A stretch of 64,000 bases of DNA from Luteibacter yeojuensis (lineage in GTDB: Bacteria > Pseudomonadota > Gammaproteobacteria > Xanthomonadales > Rhodanobacteraceae), in NCBI RefSeq assembly GCF_011742875.1, contig NZ_JAAQTL010000001.1, forward strand, positions 1,736,001 to 1,800,000, given 5' to 3'. This document shows positions 21,368 through 30,031 of this stretch, in pieces. The position numbers and the translations under genes are program-made. The notes under the pieces were generated by a model. It was not told the DNA's origin and did no database searches. It saw only the letters and a list, made by a program, of their open reading frames with translations. Within the stretch, counting starts at the first letter, position 1, and each line of letters starts with the position of its first letter.

Positions 21368-21939
21368 AGACCACCACCATCACCCCCGAAGAGTTCGAGA
21401 AGGCCGTGGCCCGCGCGTGCATGAGGGCAATCAACGCCTGGGCGATCATCGACCCCTTGCGCCACGGGGATAAGACGGCCGTCCTCATTGGGCCGCACCT
21501 GCGCGACATCGCCCGCGAGGCCGGGATCTCGATTCCCCAGACGCGCCGGCGCATGCAGAAGCTGATGGAGGCCGGCAAGGTGCTGCGACACGACACCAGC
21601 GGCGGGTCAACGTGCTGGTGGCTCATCGGCCTTGCCGAGGCACCGGGCAACACGGCCACCGCCGTGAAGCAGGCAGCGCCCATGACGATCATGTTGAGCG
21701 CGACCACGCCGGAGCAGAAGGCATCGATCGACGCGCTCCGTCAAGCCGTGACGCCCGCACGCCAGCACTGGAGCGACGTCCTGGGCGTGGCCCGCGACTG
21801 CTCCACCAGCGAAGCGCGCGAAGCCTTCCAGTCCGCCCTTGCCGCGGTGGACGACCTCGACCTCGACGCGGAGCAGCAGCGCCGGCGCATCCGCGATGCC
21901 TACAACGCCCGTCTCGTTGAAGACGGTATTTCGGAGTGA
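21364..21939 (+). CDS. Winged-helix protein with a J-domain-like C-terminus
   Basis: A 191-aa protein. Residues 40-80 (LRDIAREAGISIPQTRRRMQKLMEAGKVL) form a clear winged HTH. Residues 135-185 (HWSDVLGVARDCSTSEAREAF, then RRIRDAYNARL) follow the helix pattern of a DnaJ domain but lack the HPD loop. It might regulate transcription or bind DnaK weakly; this is inference. Its ATG overlaps the stop of the alternative methyltransferase frame. Confidence 0.55.
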   Translation: MKTTTITPEEFEKAVARACMRAINAWAIIDPLRHGDKTAVLIGPHLRDIAREAGISIPQTRRRMQKLMEAGKVLRHDTSGGSTCWWLIGLAEAPGNTATAVKQAAPMTIMLSATTPEQKASIDALRQAVTPARQHWSDVLGVARDCSTSEAREAFQSALAAVDDLDLDAEQQRRRIRDAYNARLVEDGISE

Positions 21940-21941
21940 CC

Positions 21942-22718
21942 ATGGGAGCCGCAGATATCACCGCACAACTCGAGGCCGCGCTGCTCAAGGCGTTCCCGAT
22001 TCCTGAGTACGCCACGTTCTTCGAGGTCGGAGACGCCACCGGCGGACGTCATTCGCGCTGGGCCGATGCCGTCTCCATGGCGTGCTGGCCGAGCCGCGGG
22101 CTCATCGTGACGGGCTTCGAACTGAAGGCCTCTCGATCCGACTGGCTGCGCGAGAAGAAGTCGCCCACGAAGTCATCGGCGATCCAGAAATACTGCGACA
22201 AGTGGGTGCTCGTGACGGCTCCTGGTGTGTTGCTCGATGGCGAGCTGCCCGAAACGTGGGGCCACATGGAGTTGTCAGGGTCGCGCCTGGTGACGAAGGT
22301 GAAAGCCCCCGTCCTGACGCCTGAGCCGTTGGACCGCCCGTTCCTTGCGGCTCTTCTCCGGCGTGCCGGGCAGGCCAGTGAGGCGCTGATCTCAACTCGC
22401 GTGGCCGAGGCCACCGAGGAAGCGAGGAAGCGCGCAAACGAACGGGCCGAGCAGGAGATCAAACGCCGGACTGAAGACCGTGCCGTGGCTGTTGCCGCAA
22501 TCGAGGAATTCGAAAAGGCATCAGGTATCCGAATCCAGAGCTACCAAGCCGAAGAAATCGGCAGGGCGGTCGCCGCCCTGATGCGCCTTCGGTCCTCAGC
22601 CGAAGGCTGGAACGGCCTCACGAAGATTGCCGACAACCTCGCGCAGCTCGCGGAGTCTGCGCGCACCGTGCACGCGGAACTCGACGCCATCGGCGCCACC
22701 GAAAACACGGAGGCCTGA
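21942..22718 (+). CDS. PD-(D/E)XK-like phage protein with coiled-coil C-terminus
   Basis: A 258-aa protein from the ATG at 21942 (GGAG upstream); a GTG at 21936 is in frame. The N-terminal half has RWADAVSMACWPSRGLIVTGFELKASRSDWLRE, where Asp and Glu-x-Lys fit a PD-(D/E)XK nuclease core of the kind seen in other phage proteins. The C-terminal half (about residues 145-250) is a long charged helix. A nuclease function is inferred from spacing, not shown. Confidence 0.5.
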   Translation: MGAADITAQLEAALLKAFPIPEYATFFEVGDATGGRHSRWADAVSMACWPSRGLIVTGFELKASRSDWLREKKSPTKSSAIQKYCDKWVLVTAPGVLLDGELPETWGHMELSGSRLVTKVKAPVLTPEPLDRPFLAALLRRAGQASEALISTRVAEATEEARKRANERAEQEIKRRTEDRAVAVAAIEEFEKASGIRIQSYQAEEIGRAVAALMRLRSSAEGWNGLTKIADNLAQLAESARTVHAELDAIGATENTEA

Positions 22719-22720
22719 CC

Positions 22721-22909
22721 ATGGACCTGCCCATCCGCCCCAAGCCCAGCAACGCGCACAAGCCACGCATCAAGCCTATCCGCGACGAGAACGGCTTCAC
22801 TCGCTACGAGGTTTCGCGGGGTGACAGCATCTTCGTCCAGTCCTGGACCTTCAATGGTGCTTGGAAGTGGGCTGTCATCTACGCCAAGCAACAGGCGGCC
22901 TTCGCATGA
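22721..22909 (+). CDS. Small hypothetical phage protein
   Basis: A 62-aa basic protein; RYEVSRGDSIFVQSWTFNG and AWKWAVIYAKQQA suggest a small beta sheet with a terminal helix. ATGA coupling to the next gene. No family recognised. Confidence 0.5.
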   Translation: MDLPIRPKPSNAHKPRIKPIRDENGFTRYEVSRGDSIFVQSWTFNGAWKWAVIYAKQQAAFA

Positions 22910-23073
22910 AACCCAGCACCGACCGCCCCGAGGCCTGCGCCATCGCCGGCAGCGTCCACGTCTTCGTGGGCGGCTACCACCAGGTGATGTCGATCGCAGC
23001 CGCAGAAACCCTCGTCAACAAGATCGCCGATGCCATCGAGCAGGCGAAGCAGCAGGAGGCCGAAAAGGCATGA
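22906..23073 (+). CDS. Small hypothetical phage protein
   Basis: A 55-aa protein. SVHVFVGGYHQVMSIAAAETLVNKIADAIE looks like a strand followed by an amphipathic helix. Coupled by ATGA to both neighbours. Function unknown. Confidence 0.45.
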   Translation: MKPSTDRPEACAIAGSVHVFVGGYHQVMSIAAAETLVNKIADAIEQAKQQEAEKA

Positions 23074-23336
23074 GCACCGAACTGAAAGCTTTCCAGTGCG
23101 ACGAAACCGAGCTTTTCGCCGCGGTCAGCGCCGAGCAGGCCGCTGAGTTGTACGAGGATTGGACGGGTGAGGCGCCGGAAGCGCCTTATCCGGCCGAACT
23201 CACCGATGCCCAACTGGACGAGCCGATTCCCGATTTCGACGAGGACGAGAATCCCACCGGCGAGATGACGAGCGTGCGGCAGTTTCTCGCCGAGCACGGC
23301 GACGAGCCGGGCTGGCTTGCGGGGAGCATGGGCTGA
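23070..23336 (+). CDS. Small acidic hypothetical phage protein
   Basis: An 88-aa strongly acidic protein (DEPIPDFDEDENPTGEM), a charge pattern shared with DNA-mimic proteins but also with many phage orphans. TGATG couples it to the next gene. No family recognised. Confidence 0.45.
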   Translation: MSTELKAFQCDETELFAAVSAEQAAELYEDWTGEAPEAPYPAELTDAQLDEPIPDFDEDENPTGEMTSVRQFLAEHGDEPGWLAGSMG

Positions 23337-24661
23337 TGAGCACGAAAGAGACGATGACGCTGAAGCAGCTTCGCGACCAGATACAGGCGTTCGCCACTCA
23401 GAAGCCGCGCGATACGGAATCCACGAACTACTACGTCGAGATGAACGTCTTGCTCTTGGACGACTGGTGGAAGTCTATCGACGCCCACCTCGCCTCCCAG
23501 CCTGCCGAGCAGCCGAGGGGCTTGCGTAATTACATCCTAAAGGCGTTGGGCGGCTACTTGGAACGGCATTGGCCCGATAGCCCGGTGAATTATGACGATA
23601 TGGCCGACTACATTACGCAAGCTTTGCCTGCTGACCAGCCGAAGCCCGAGCAGGCGAAATGCGTCGTGTGCGACGAGCCGAACACCTACGACCCCGAGAG
23701 CGGCGTCTGCCTCCGCTGCCAAGGCATCGAGGAACGGAAGCCCGAGCAGGTGGTGGGCGATGGGGTGGTGGTCGGATACATCCGCGAACAGGATGTTGCG
23801 CACCTGAAAGGCGGAAACCGCAATGACTGGCGATGGTCGTACATTGCGAGCGCCCCGAATGAAAGTCACACACTACCCGTCTACACCGCCCCTCGCCCGG
23901 CTGTCGCCACTCCTGCCGAGGTGACGGAGGAAAGCGAGATTTGCGTGAAAGACTTGAAGGTGTTGCCGGCTTACACCGTCTCGTGGAATTACGAAGAGCT
24001 ACGGCCGACTTCCGCTCCTGCTGCTGATTCTGCTGTAGGCGCTACCGTAGTCATTCGCTGGGAGGATTACGATGCCGCCCTCACCGCCCAATGCCAGGTC
24101 CGCAAGGATGGGCAGGGGGTGGCGAGTTGCGATTGGCCTGCTGGAAATTCCTTCACCGTACTGGACGACCCGGACGAGCATAAGCCGTGCTATCTGGTCA
24201 TGCCTGACGGCGCTGCATTGCCCTTGTGCCACCACGCAACGAACGGCGTCGATCAAGCGCGGGCGAAATTTATCGCCGACGCGTGCAACGCCGCCCTCGC
24301 CTCGCCCAGCGCCGGGGCGGTGGTGCCGGAGGATCTGGCTCGCGACGCGACCAGGTATCGGAAACTGTGCAATTCGCAGATGGGGGTTCCCGGCGTTGCC
24401 TGCATCGCGCTTCCTTCCGGCCCCCGTAGCGGGGACTACGTGACCGCGGAAGACGCCGATGCTGCTGTCGATGGTCTTCCGTTGCCCGACCCACGCGATG
24501 CAATTGAATCGAAGCTCCGCGATGCCCTGATCCCCTTCGAAATCGCGCACAACGTTGCTGGCCCAGAGACCGAATACGCGCGTGGATATGGGGACGCTTG
24601 CGGGGACATTGTAGCGGCCATGCGACCTCTGCTCGCCGCCGCGCCGGAGGTGCAGTCGTGA
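23336..24661 (+). CDS. Modular Ead/Ea22-like phage protein
   Basis: A 441-aa mosaic protein. Residues 108-128 form a zinc ribbon (CVVCDEPNTYDPESGVCLRC). Other blocks, such as ADACNAAL near residue 318 and ARDATRYRKLCNSQMGVPG near 338, occur in many phage Ead/Ea22-like mosaics. Low-complexity linkers join the blocks. The cell role of this group is unknown. It overlaps the next gene (GTGA). Confidence 0.5.
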   Translation: MSTKETMTLKQLRDQIQAFATQKPRDTESTNYYVEMNVLLLDDWWKSIDAHLASQPAEQPRGLRNYILKALGGYLERHWPDSPVNYDDMADYITQALPADQPKPEQAKCVVCDEPNTYDPESGVCLRCQGIEERKPEQVVGDGVVVGYIREQDVAHLKGGNRNDWRWSYIASAPNESHTLPVYTAPRPAVATPAEVTEESEICVKDLKVLPAYTVSWNYEELRPTSAPAADSAVGATVVIRWEDYDAALTAQCQVRKDGQGVASCDWPAGNSFTVLDDPDEHKPCYLVMPDGAALPLCHHATNGVDQARAKFIADACNAALASPSAGAVVPEDLARDATRYRKLCNSQMGVPGVACIALPSGPRSGDYVTAEDADAAVDGLPLPDPRDAIESKLRDALIPFEIAHNVAGPETEYARGYGDACGDIVAAMRPLLAAAPEVQS

Positions 24662-24894
24662 GCCTGGACTGGATTCGCCGCAACTACATCGTGCCCGCGC
24701 GCCGTGGTGCGCGTGTGGCGTACGACGGCGCCATTGGCTCTCCGCGGCACGGGACGATCGTCGGCGCGAGACAGCAGTACCTGAAGATCCTGATGGACGG
24801 CGATGCCAAGCCGGGGTTATACCACCCAACGTGGATGATCCGTTTCCTTCCGACGGACACCCGCACGGCGGGGGATGGGGAGGTGCGGTCGTGA
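24658..24894 (+). CDS. Small phage protein with a beta-barrel-like domain
   Basis: A 78-aa product from a GTG coupled to the upstream stop. DWIRRNYIVPARRGARVAY, HGTIVGARQQYLKILMDGD and HPTWMIRFLP are typical of a small conserved phage protein group with an SH3-like look. Function unknown. Confidence 0.55.
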   Translation: MSLDWIRRNYIVPARRGARVAYDGAIGSPRHGTIVGARQQYLKILMDGDAKPGLYHPTWMIRFLPTDTRTAGDGEVRS

Positions 24895-25139
24895 GTGCAA
24901 CCTTCTTTCACCGTATCGGCGAGGCGGTAGAGGCGGCCTGCCGCGATCTCCCTGACGGCTACATCATCGAACTTGCTCTGGAGCGCGGCGCAGCAGTGCC
25001 CACGCTATACGATCCCGATGGAGAGCAGATCAGCCCCGAGGTGGGGAACGGCCTGGAGCTTCCCGACGAGATCGCCGACTTCGTTGTGCTCGCGAATGCG
25101 CACGCCGCCGGCGAGAAGGCCAAGGCGGTGCAGTCGTGA
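24891..25139 (+). CDS. Small hypothetical phage protein
   Basis: An 82-aa acidic product from a GTG with GTGA coupling. It has an amphipathic helix at the start (FFHRIGEAVEAACRDL) and a beta segment (IIELALERGAAVPTLYDPDG). No family recognised. Confidence 0.45.
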   Translation: MSATFFHRIGEAVEAACRDLPDGYIIELALERGAAVPTLYDPDGEQISPEVGNGLELPDEIADFVVLANAHAAGEKAKAVQS

Positions 25140-25453
25140 ACGGGCCTTCGATTTGCTGCGTAGCCTGCGGGCGCGTGACGAACAACATCATGTCTCCGCT
25201 CTGCGCGAAGTGCCGCCGGAGCCTACCCTTCGATGATTTCGCGCGATCGCGCGTGCCCGGCGTCGAAAGCCTCGTCGAGGCTAGCGTACCGAGCACCCTC
25301 TGCAATCTTGGCGACGGGCAATCCCTCAACGGCGACCTCTTCGAGGCTGTAGCGGCCGCTGCCGCTAGCCCAGACGGTGACGGTGTATGCCGTCCCGCTG
25401 TGGCGCCCATCACGAACGAAGACCCTGACGTCCCGGTAATCAACCATGCGTGA
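25136..25453 (+). CDS. Zinc-ribbon phage protein
   Basis: A 105-aa product from a GTG coupled to the previous gene. The N-terminus has CCVACGRVTNNIMSPLCAKC, a four-Cys zinc ribbon, then an unconvincing low-complexity tail. The tail overlaps, on the other strand, the more protein-like ORF at 25223-25447, so only the N-terminal part may be functional. Confidence 0.4.
   Translation: MNGPSICCVACGRVTNNIMSPLCAKCRRSLPFDDFARSRVPGVESLVEASVPSTLCNLGDGQSLNGDLFEAVAAAAASPDGDGVCRPAVAPITNEDPDVPVINHA
25223..25447 (-). CDS. Antisense small protein candidate
   Basis: A 74-aa minus-strand ORF with a good ribosome site (GGGGAG nine bases before the ATG). YRDVRVFVRDGRHSGTAYTV, then GRYSLEEVAVEGLPVAKI and YASLDEAFDAGHARSREIIEG read like a beta-sheet domain ending in a helix, similar in pattern to DUF6566-type small proteins. 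Its ATG and that of the plus-strand gene at 25446 share the same CATG. It would be the only minus-strand gene in the PL operon. Confidence 0.4.
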   Translation of the reverse strand: MVDYRDVRVFVRDGRHSGTAYTVTVWASGSGRYSLEEVAVEGLPVAKIAEGARYASLDEAFDAGHARSREIIEG

Positions 25454-26144
25454 ACTCCCCATCCTTTTCAATGCGCCGATGGTGCGCGCCATCCTCGAAG
25501 GCCGCAAGACCGTGACGCGGCGGGTGGCCAAAGGCATGGCCCTCGACTGGCTCGCCGAAGGTATGTTCACGCCCGCGTACGTCGCGGACCCGGGTAACGG
25601 CCTCTGCCCGTACGGCCAGGTCGGCGACCGGCTGTGGGTGAAGGAGGGACACGCGCTCGAGCACGCCGTCGACGGTGCAGAGCCGCCGCATGCCGATGGC
25701 CGGCCTATCCTCCACCGACCCGACGACGACGTCGACGGTGTCCACCCCCTGTGGACCCAACCACACTACCGCGCCACGGACCCGGCGCCGGACCTGACGT
25801 GCGAGCGCCCGGCCTGCGCGCAGTGCCGCGATCACGACATGGGGCCTCACTGGCGTTCGCCCATCCACATGCCCCGCTGGGCCAGCCGGATCACCCTTGA
25901 GGTGACCGCCGTGCGCGTGGAGCGGTTGCAGGACATCACCGAGGACGAGGCGCAGGCGGAAGGCGTGGCCCCCGGCTTCCTCTGTGAGGATGACGTCGTG
26001 CGCGCTTCAGCGCGGTACGTCAACGGCTTTCGGATGCTGTGGGATGACCTTGCGAAGGACGGCACCCGCTGGGCCGACAACCCATGGGTGTGGGTGGTGG
26101 AGTTTCGACGAATCGAGACGGAGGTGCCCTATGGGGGCGGCTGA
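25446..26144 (+). CDS. ASCH-domain phage protein
   Basis: A 232-aa protein. LFNAPMVRAILEGRKTVTRR near the start and PRWASRITLEVTAVRVERLQDITEDEAQAEGV match the ASCH (PUA-like) fold, split by a His/Asp/Cys-rich insertion (residues 90-135). ASCH proteins bind RNA or modified nucleosides; some act as hydrolases. Common in phage accessory regions. Its exact substrate is unknown. Confidence 0.75.
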   Translation: MRELPILFNAPMVRAILEGRKTVTRRVAKGMALDWLAEGMFTPAYVADPGNGLCPYGQVGDRLWVKEGHALEHAVDGAEPPHADGRPILHRPDDDVDGVHPLWTQPHYRATDPAPDLTCERPACAQCRDHDMGPHWRSPIHMPRWASRITLEVTAVRVERLQDITEDEAQAEGVAPGFLCEDDVVRASARYVNGFRMLWDDLAKDGTRWADNPWVWVVEFRRIETEVPYGGG

Positions 26145-26460
26145 AGACCTGAACCTCGCCGGGAAAGACTGGCTGACCGTCGAGGAGAGCGCCCACTACT
26201 GCGGCGTGTCAGTGAGCCAGTTCCGAGAGCACGCCCTCGCCTACGGCCTCACGCCGCGGCGATTCATGGGCAAGCAGTTGTACGAACGAGCGGAACTCTA
26301 CGCAGCGATTCACGGGGCTGAACCTTGGCGACGATCTACTGGCGCGGCGACCGTGCCTACCTCAACTGGCGGGAAAACGGGCGTCAGGTCCGGCTCTCTC
26401 TCGGGGCGGTTGACGCCCGAGAGGCGGAGAGAATTCGTGCCGCGAAAGAAGCCGAGCTGA
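26131..26460 (+). CDS. Excisionase-like HTH protein
   Basis: A 109-aa ORF starting MGAAEDLNLAGKDWLTVEES. Residues 10-65 (WLTVEESAHYCGVSVSQFREH, then KQLYERAELYAAI) match the MerR/HTH_17-type fold of excisionases, with the position typical of xis just upstream of int. The C-terminal half overlaps the integrase gene by 136 bases and looks like low-complexity readthrough. Confidence 0.6.
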   Translation: MGAAEDLNLAGKDWLTVEESAHYCGVSVSQFREHALAYGLTPRRFMGKQLYERAELYAAIHGAEPWRRSTGAATVPTSTGGKTGVRSGSLSGRLTPERRREFVPRKKPS

Positions 26461-27305
26461 CGCATGGTGTCCGTATTCTCGCTCGCCTCCCGACTGTTCG
26501 TGCGTACCTGGAGTGGTATTTGGACTGGTACGAGAGCGAGCACCCCACCACCGCCGGCAAGGCCAAGAGCGAGGTGAAGCGCTTTATCGAGCGATTCGGG
26601 GCCAGGCCGATCGACACCCTTCGGCCGACGGAGATGGAGGGCTACAAGCGGGACCGCCTCAAGATCGATCGCGCAGCGGCGGAGACGGTGGGAAAGGAAA
26701 TGCGGAGACTGAAGGCGGCATTCCGCCGCGGCGTCGAGTGGGAAGAGATCGACGCGAACCCGCTGGAGAAGGTGAAGGCGCCACGCGGCGTTCGAAGCGT
26801 AGCTGTGCGCTTCTACGGAGCCGAGGACATGGCCGCCCTGTATGCGGCGAGGCCGGCGCGCGCGGCGCTATGGGCATTCATGGCCCACACCGGGCTGCGG
26901 CGCGGCGAGATGTGCAAGATGCGCAAGGCCGATGTCTTCGCCGGCGTGCTCCGTGTCGAGTCCGATCCGGACGAGGACGGCGACGGCCGCACGAAATCGG
27001 CCCGGTGGCGGGAGGTTCCCCTGAATGAAAAGGCTCGAGCAGCACTCGATCTGCTGCCAGACCCGCCCGTGGGTGTGCACCCTGATACCCTCTCGGACTG
27101 GTTTGCGGCCGACGCGAAGCTCGCCGGGATCGGAGGGTCGCTCCACCGGCTCCGCCATACCTTCTGCGCCCACCTGGCCATGGCCGGCGTACCGCTACGC
27201 CGCATCCAGATCTTGGCCGGGCACAGCGACTACAAGATCACTGAGAAATATGCCCATCTGGCGCCCGGTGGCGCCGACGCCGCGGTCGCCAAGCTCACCT
27301 TCTGA
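26325..27305 (+). CDS. Tyrosine integrase of the prophage
   Basis: A 326-aa product from a TTG at 26325. The N-terminal half includes a SAM-like core-binding domain (residues 57-150). Catalytic residues are visible: Arg in HTGLRRGEMC (R192), HRLRH (H274, R277), H300 in LAGHSDYK and the nucleophile Y309 in TEKYAHL. It recombines attP with the tRNA-Arg gene 78 bases downstream. It is the last gene of the PL operon. Confidence 0.93.
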   Translation: MATIYWRGDRAYLNWRENGRQVRLSLGAVDAREAERIRAAKEAELTHGVRILARLPTVRAYLEWYLDWYESEHPTTAGKAKSEVKRFIERFGARPIDTLRPTEMEGYKRDRLKIDRAAAETVGKEMRRLKAAFRRGVEWEEIDANPLEKVKAPRGVRSVAVRFYGAEDMAALYAARPARAALWAFMAHTGLRRGEMCKMRKADVFAGVLRVESDPDEDGDGRTKSARWREVPLNEKARAALDLLPDPPVGVHPDTLSDWFAADAKLAGIGGSLHRLRHTFCAHLAMAGVPLRRIQILAGHSDYKITEKYAHLAPGGADAAVAKLTF

Positions 27306-27440
27306 GGGTGTGCTTACTGTGCTCAAACGGCGGCGATTTGTGGCGGAATATGGAATTCACGCCAGCCGGAAACGGCTTGAAATGGTGACCCCGGCCCGAT
27401 TCGAACGGGCGACCTTCCCCTTAGGAGGGGGACGCTCTAT
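27306..27440. other. Right attachment-site region of the prophage
   Basis: The prophage ends between the integrase stop and the tRNA-Arg. The tRNA 3' end (27383 onwards) faces the prophage and is intact, so the crossover core should lie within the 3' half of the tRNA gene, about 27383-27425. The partner copy is outside the window, and the exact core cannot be fixed. Confidence 0.6.
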
Positions 27441-27459
27441 CCAGCTGAGCTACGGGGCC
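27383..27459 (-). tRNA. tRNA-Arg(CCT), prophage integration target
   Basis: A 77-base tRNA on the minus strand. GGCCCCG pairs with CGGGGTC, CCA is encoded, the anticodon loop CTCCTAA gives CCT (reads AGG), and the T arm has GGTTCGAATC-type sequence CGTTCGAATCG. The integrase beside its 3' end marks it as the attachment gene, and the prophage has preserved its function. Confidence 0.95.
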
Positions 27460-27567
27460 AATCCGGGCAAGGATACCGTAACGGCCTCCGCCGTAGGAAC
27501 CCGACGGCGACGCCACGGGGTGCCTGAAAACCACTTCGCAACGAACGATTTCCGTTGCGGCGCGCAG

Positions 27568-28002
27568 CTACGCGGGAACGTACCGAAGGAACCCGGCAGG
27601 CCCTGCCGAGGGCACGCCGTCCGCCGGATGGTTCACCCCATCCAGCACCGGCACCTCGGCGAAATCGAACGGGCTGATGCCTTCCAGGCAGGCGACGTTG
27701 ACACCGTACTGACCCGGATTCGAGCGGCGCTGGTGGAAGGTATAAATGCCGCACTTCGAACAGAAATAATGCTTTGCGCTGCCGGTGTTGAACTGGTAGA
27801 CGCTCAGCATGTCTTCGCCCTGCTCCACCACGATACCGTCCAGCTGGGCGGACACGGCGACCGCACCGCGCATGCGGCAGTAGGAGCAGTTGCAGCGCCG
27901 GGCGGTGCGGAGCCCATCGGTGAGCGTCACGGAAAAACGCACCGCGCCGCAGTGGCAGGACGCGCGGGAAGTCGTGATGTCGATGTCGATGTCGGGAAGC
28001 AT
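27568..28002 (-). CDS. GFA/CENP-V family zinc protein
   Basis: A 144-aa protein with the Cys motifs of the Gfa fold: CHCGAVRF, CNCSYC and YFCSKCGIYTFH, which bind two zinc ions. The prototype is glutathione-dependent formaldehyde-activating enzyme, but most members have no proven substrate. It is a single gene on the chromosomal side of the attachment site. Confidence 0.85.
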   Translation of the reverse strand: MLPDIDIDITTSRASCHCGAVRFSVTLTDGLRTARRCNCSYCRMRGAVAVSAQLDGIVVEQGEDMLSVYQFNTGSAKHYFCSKCGIYTFHQRRSNPGQYGVNVACLEGISPFDFAEVPVLDGVNHPADGVPSAGPAGFLRYVPA

Positions 28003-28048
28003 GCGATCCGTCCGGGGTGGTGGGATCGCACGATTCTATCCCCGGCGT

Positions 28049-28306
28049 TCACCTGACGACCGAGAACCGCTGCGGAAGTGGGGGTACCGCGACCGGCCGC
28101 TTGGCGTCGCTGCCGAAAGGCCTCCAGATGCCGTCGGCGCCTTCCACGTCGATGCGCACATCGCCGCCTTCCGCCGAGGCACGGTTGACCATCGCACGCA
28201 GGGCCTCGAAGCGGGAGGAAAACCGTCCGATGGGGAGCCCATCGACGCGAACCGTCCAGGAAGCCCCATCGTCGGGCTGATAGGGAATCTCGTAGACGCG
28301 GGTCAT
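28049..28306 (-). CDS. DUF2188-like small protein
   Basis: An 85-aa protein from the ATG at 28306. RVYEIPYQPDDGASWTVRVD, RFSSRFEALRAMVNRASAEGG and VRIDVEGADGIWRPF follow the short beta-alpha-beta pattern of DUF2188. Function unknown. It is divergent from the aldehyde dehydrogenase, with a 174-base shared upstream region. Confidence 0.55.
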   Translation of the reverse strand: MTRVYEIPYQPDDGASWTVRVDGLPIGRFSSRFEALRAMVNRASAEGGDVRIDVEGADGIWRPFGSDAKRPVAVPPLPQRFSVVR

Positions 28307-28480
28307 AAGGTCGGCTCGCTCTCTCGATAAGTTCAAGCGGAGCATAGACTTGCGCGCGTCATTGAGAGGTCGTCGCAAGTGTGAACGATGCAGACGCCCC
28401 CGCGACATCCGTCCCGCGCCGCACAACGGGCCGTGAAGGGGGTGTTTGCTAGAATCGGCGTTTTACCAGGAGCAGTCTCC

Positions 28481-30016
28481 ATGTCCGCCAAGATCCTTGC
28501 CGCGCTCGGCCTCAACGCCACCGAGTCGGGTACCTACCTCGGCCGCGGCCAGTGGGCCGGCACCAGCGACGCCGGCACGCTCATGCCGGTGAACCCGGCG
28601 ACCGGCGAGGTCATCGCGACGGTGCAGGCATCCAGCGCGGCCGATTACGAGACGATCGTCCAGCGCGCACAGGAAGCCTTCGCGATCTGGCGCACCATCC
28701 CCGCCCCGCGCCGCGGCGAAGCCGTGCGCCTGTGCGGCGACGCCCTGCGCAGGCACAAGGACGCCCTGGGTTCGCTGGTCGCCCTCGAAATGGGCAAGAT
28801 CAAGCCGGAGGGCGACGGCGAAGTGCAGGAGATGATCGACATCGCCGATTTCGCGGTGGGCCAGAGCCGCATGCTCTACGGCAACACCATGCATTCGGAG
28901 CGTCCGGGCCATCGCATGTACGAGCAGTGGCACCCGGTGGGCCTCGTCGGCATCGTCAGCGCCTTCAACTTCCCGGTGGCGGTGTGGGCCTGGAACGCCT
29001 TCCTCGCCGCCATCTGCGGCGACATCTGCATCTGGAAGCCCTCGCCGAAGACGCCGCTGTCCGCCATCGCCACGATGAAGATCTGCAACGAGGCGCTGAA
29101 GGAAGGCGGCTTCCCGGATATTTTCTTCCTCTTCAACGATGCCGGCAGCGATCTCGCCCAGGCTTTCGTGGACGACAAGCGCATTCCGCTCATCAGCTTC
29201 ACCGGCTCCACCAAGGTCGGCCGCATGGTCGGCGAGCGCGTGGCGAAGCGCATGGGCCGCAGCCTCCTCGAGCTGGGCGGCAACAACGCCATCATCCTCG
29301 ACAAGTCGGCCGACCTGAAGCTGGCCATTCCCGCGATCGTCTTCGGCGCCGTCGGCACCGCCGGCCAGCGCTGCACGACCACGCGCCGCCTGCTGGTGCA
29401 TTCGTCCATCCACGATGCCGTGGTGGATACGCTCGTGAAGGCCTATGGCCAGGTGGAACAGAAGATCGGCGATCCGACGCTCGCCACCACGCTCATGGGT
29501 CCGCTGAACAGCCCGGAAGCCGTGCAGGCGTTCCTCGCCGCCGTCGAGAAGGCCAAGGCCTCGGGCGGCACCGTGCGCACCGGTGGCAAGGCGCTCACCG
29601 ACCGCAAGGGCAACTTCGTGCTCCCGACCATCGTCACCGGCCTGGGCAACACCGACGAGGTCGTGCAGACCGAAACCTTCGCGCCGATCCTCTACGTGAT
29701 GCCGTTCGACTCGCTGGACGACGCCATCGCCCAGCAGAACGCGGTACCGCAGGGCCTGTCCTCCGCCATCTTCACGCAGGACCTCAAGGCGGCCGAGCAG
29801 TACCTCTCCGCGGCCGGCTCCGACTGCGGCATCGCCAACGTGAACATCGGCACCTCGGGTGCGGAGATCGGCGGCGCCTTCGGTGGCGAGAAGGAAACCG
29901 GTGGCGGACGCGAGTCGGGCTCGGACGCGTGGAAGGTCTACATGCGCCGCCAGACCAACACCATCAACTACTCCGACGCGCTGCCGCTGGCCCAGGGCAT
30001 CAAGTTCGAGTTCTGA
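28481..30016 (+). CDS. Aldehyde dehydrogenase, ALDH7 type (aminoadipate-semialdehyde dehydrogenase)
   Basis: A 511-aa protein with CCAGGAGC upstream. [10 protein letters not shown] binds NAD, the general base Glu is in [11 protein letters not shown] and the nucleophile Cys in [26 protein letters not shown] is typical of ALDH7. Members oxidise alpha-aminoadipic semialdehyde in lysine catabolism, or related aldehydes. TAGAAT at 28449-28454 is a possible -10. The methyltransferase gene follows after 15 bases. Confidence 0.85.
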   Translation: MSAKILAALGLNATESGTYLGRGQWAGTSDAGTLMPVNPATGEVIATVQASSAADYETIVQRAQEAFAIWRTIPAPRRGEAVRLCGDALRRHKDALGSLVALEMGKIKPEGDGEVQEMIDIADFAVGQSRMLYGNTMHSERPGHRMYEQWHPVGLVGIVSAFNFPVAVWAWNAFLAAICGDICIWKPSPKTPLSAIATMKICNEALKEGGFPDIFFLFNDAGSDLAQAFVDDKRIPLISFTGSTKVGRMVGERVAKRMGRSLLELGGNNAIILDKSADLKLAIPAIVFGAVGTAGQRCTTTRRLLVHSSIHDAVVDTLVKAYGQVEQKIGDPTLATTLMGPLNSPEAVQAFLAAVEKAKASGGTVRTGGKALTDRKGNFVLPTIVTGLGNTDEVVQTETFAPILYVMPFDSLDDAIAQQNAVPQGLSSAIFTQDLKAAEQYLSAAGSDCGIANVNIGTSGAEIGGAFGGEKETGGGRESGSDAWKVYMRRQTNTINYSDALPLAQGIKFEF

Positions 30017-30031
30017 TCACCGGGTGACGCC

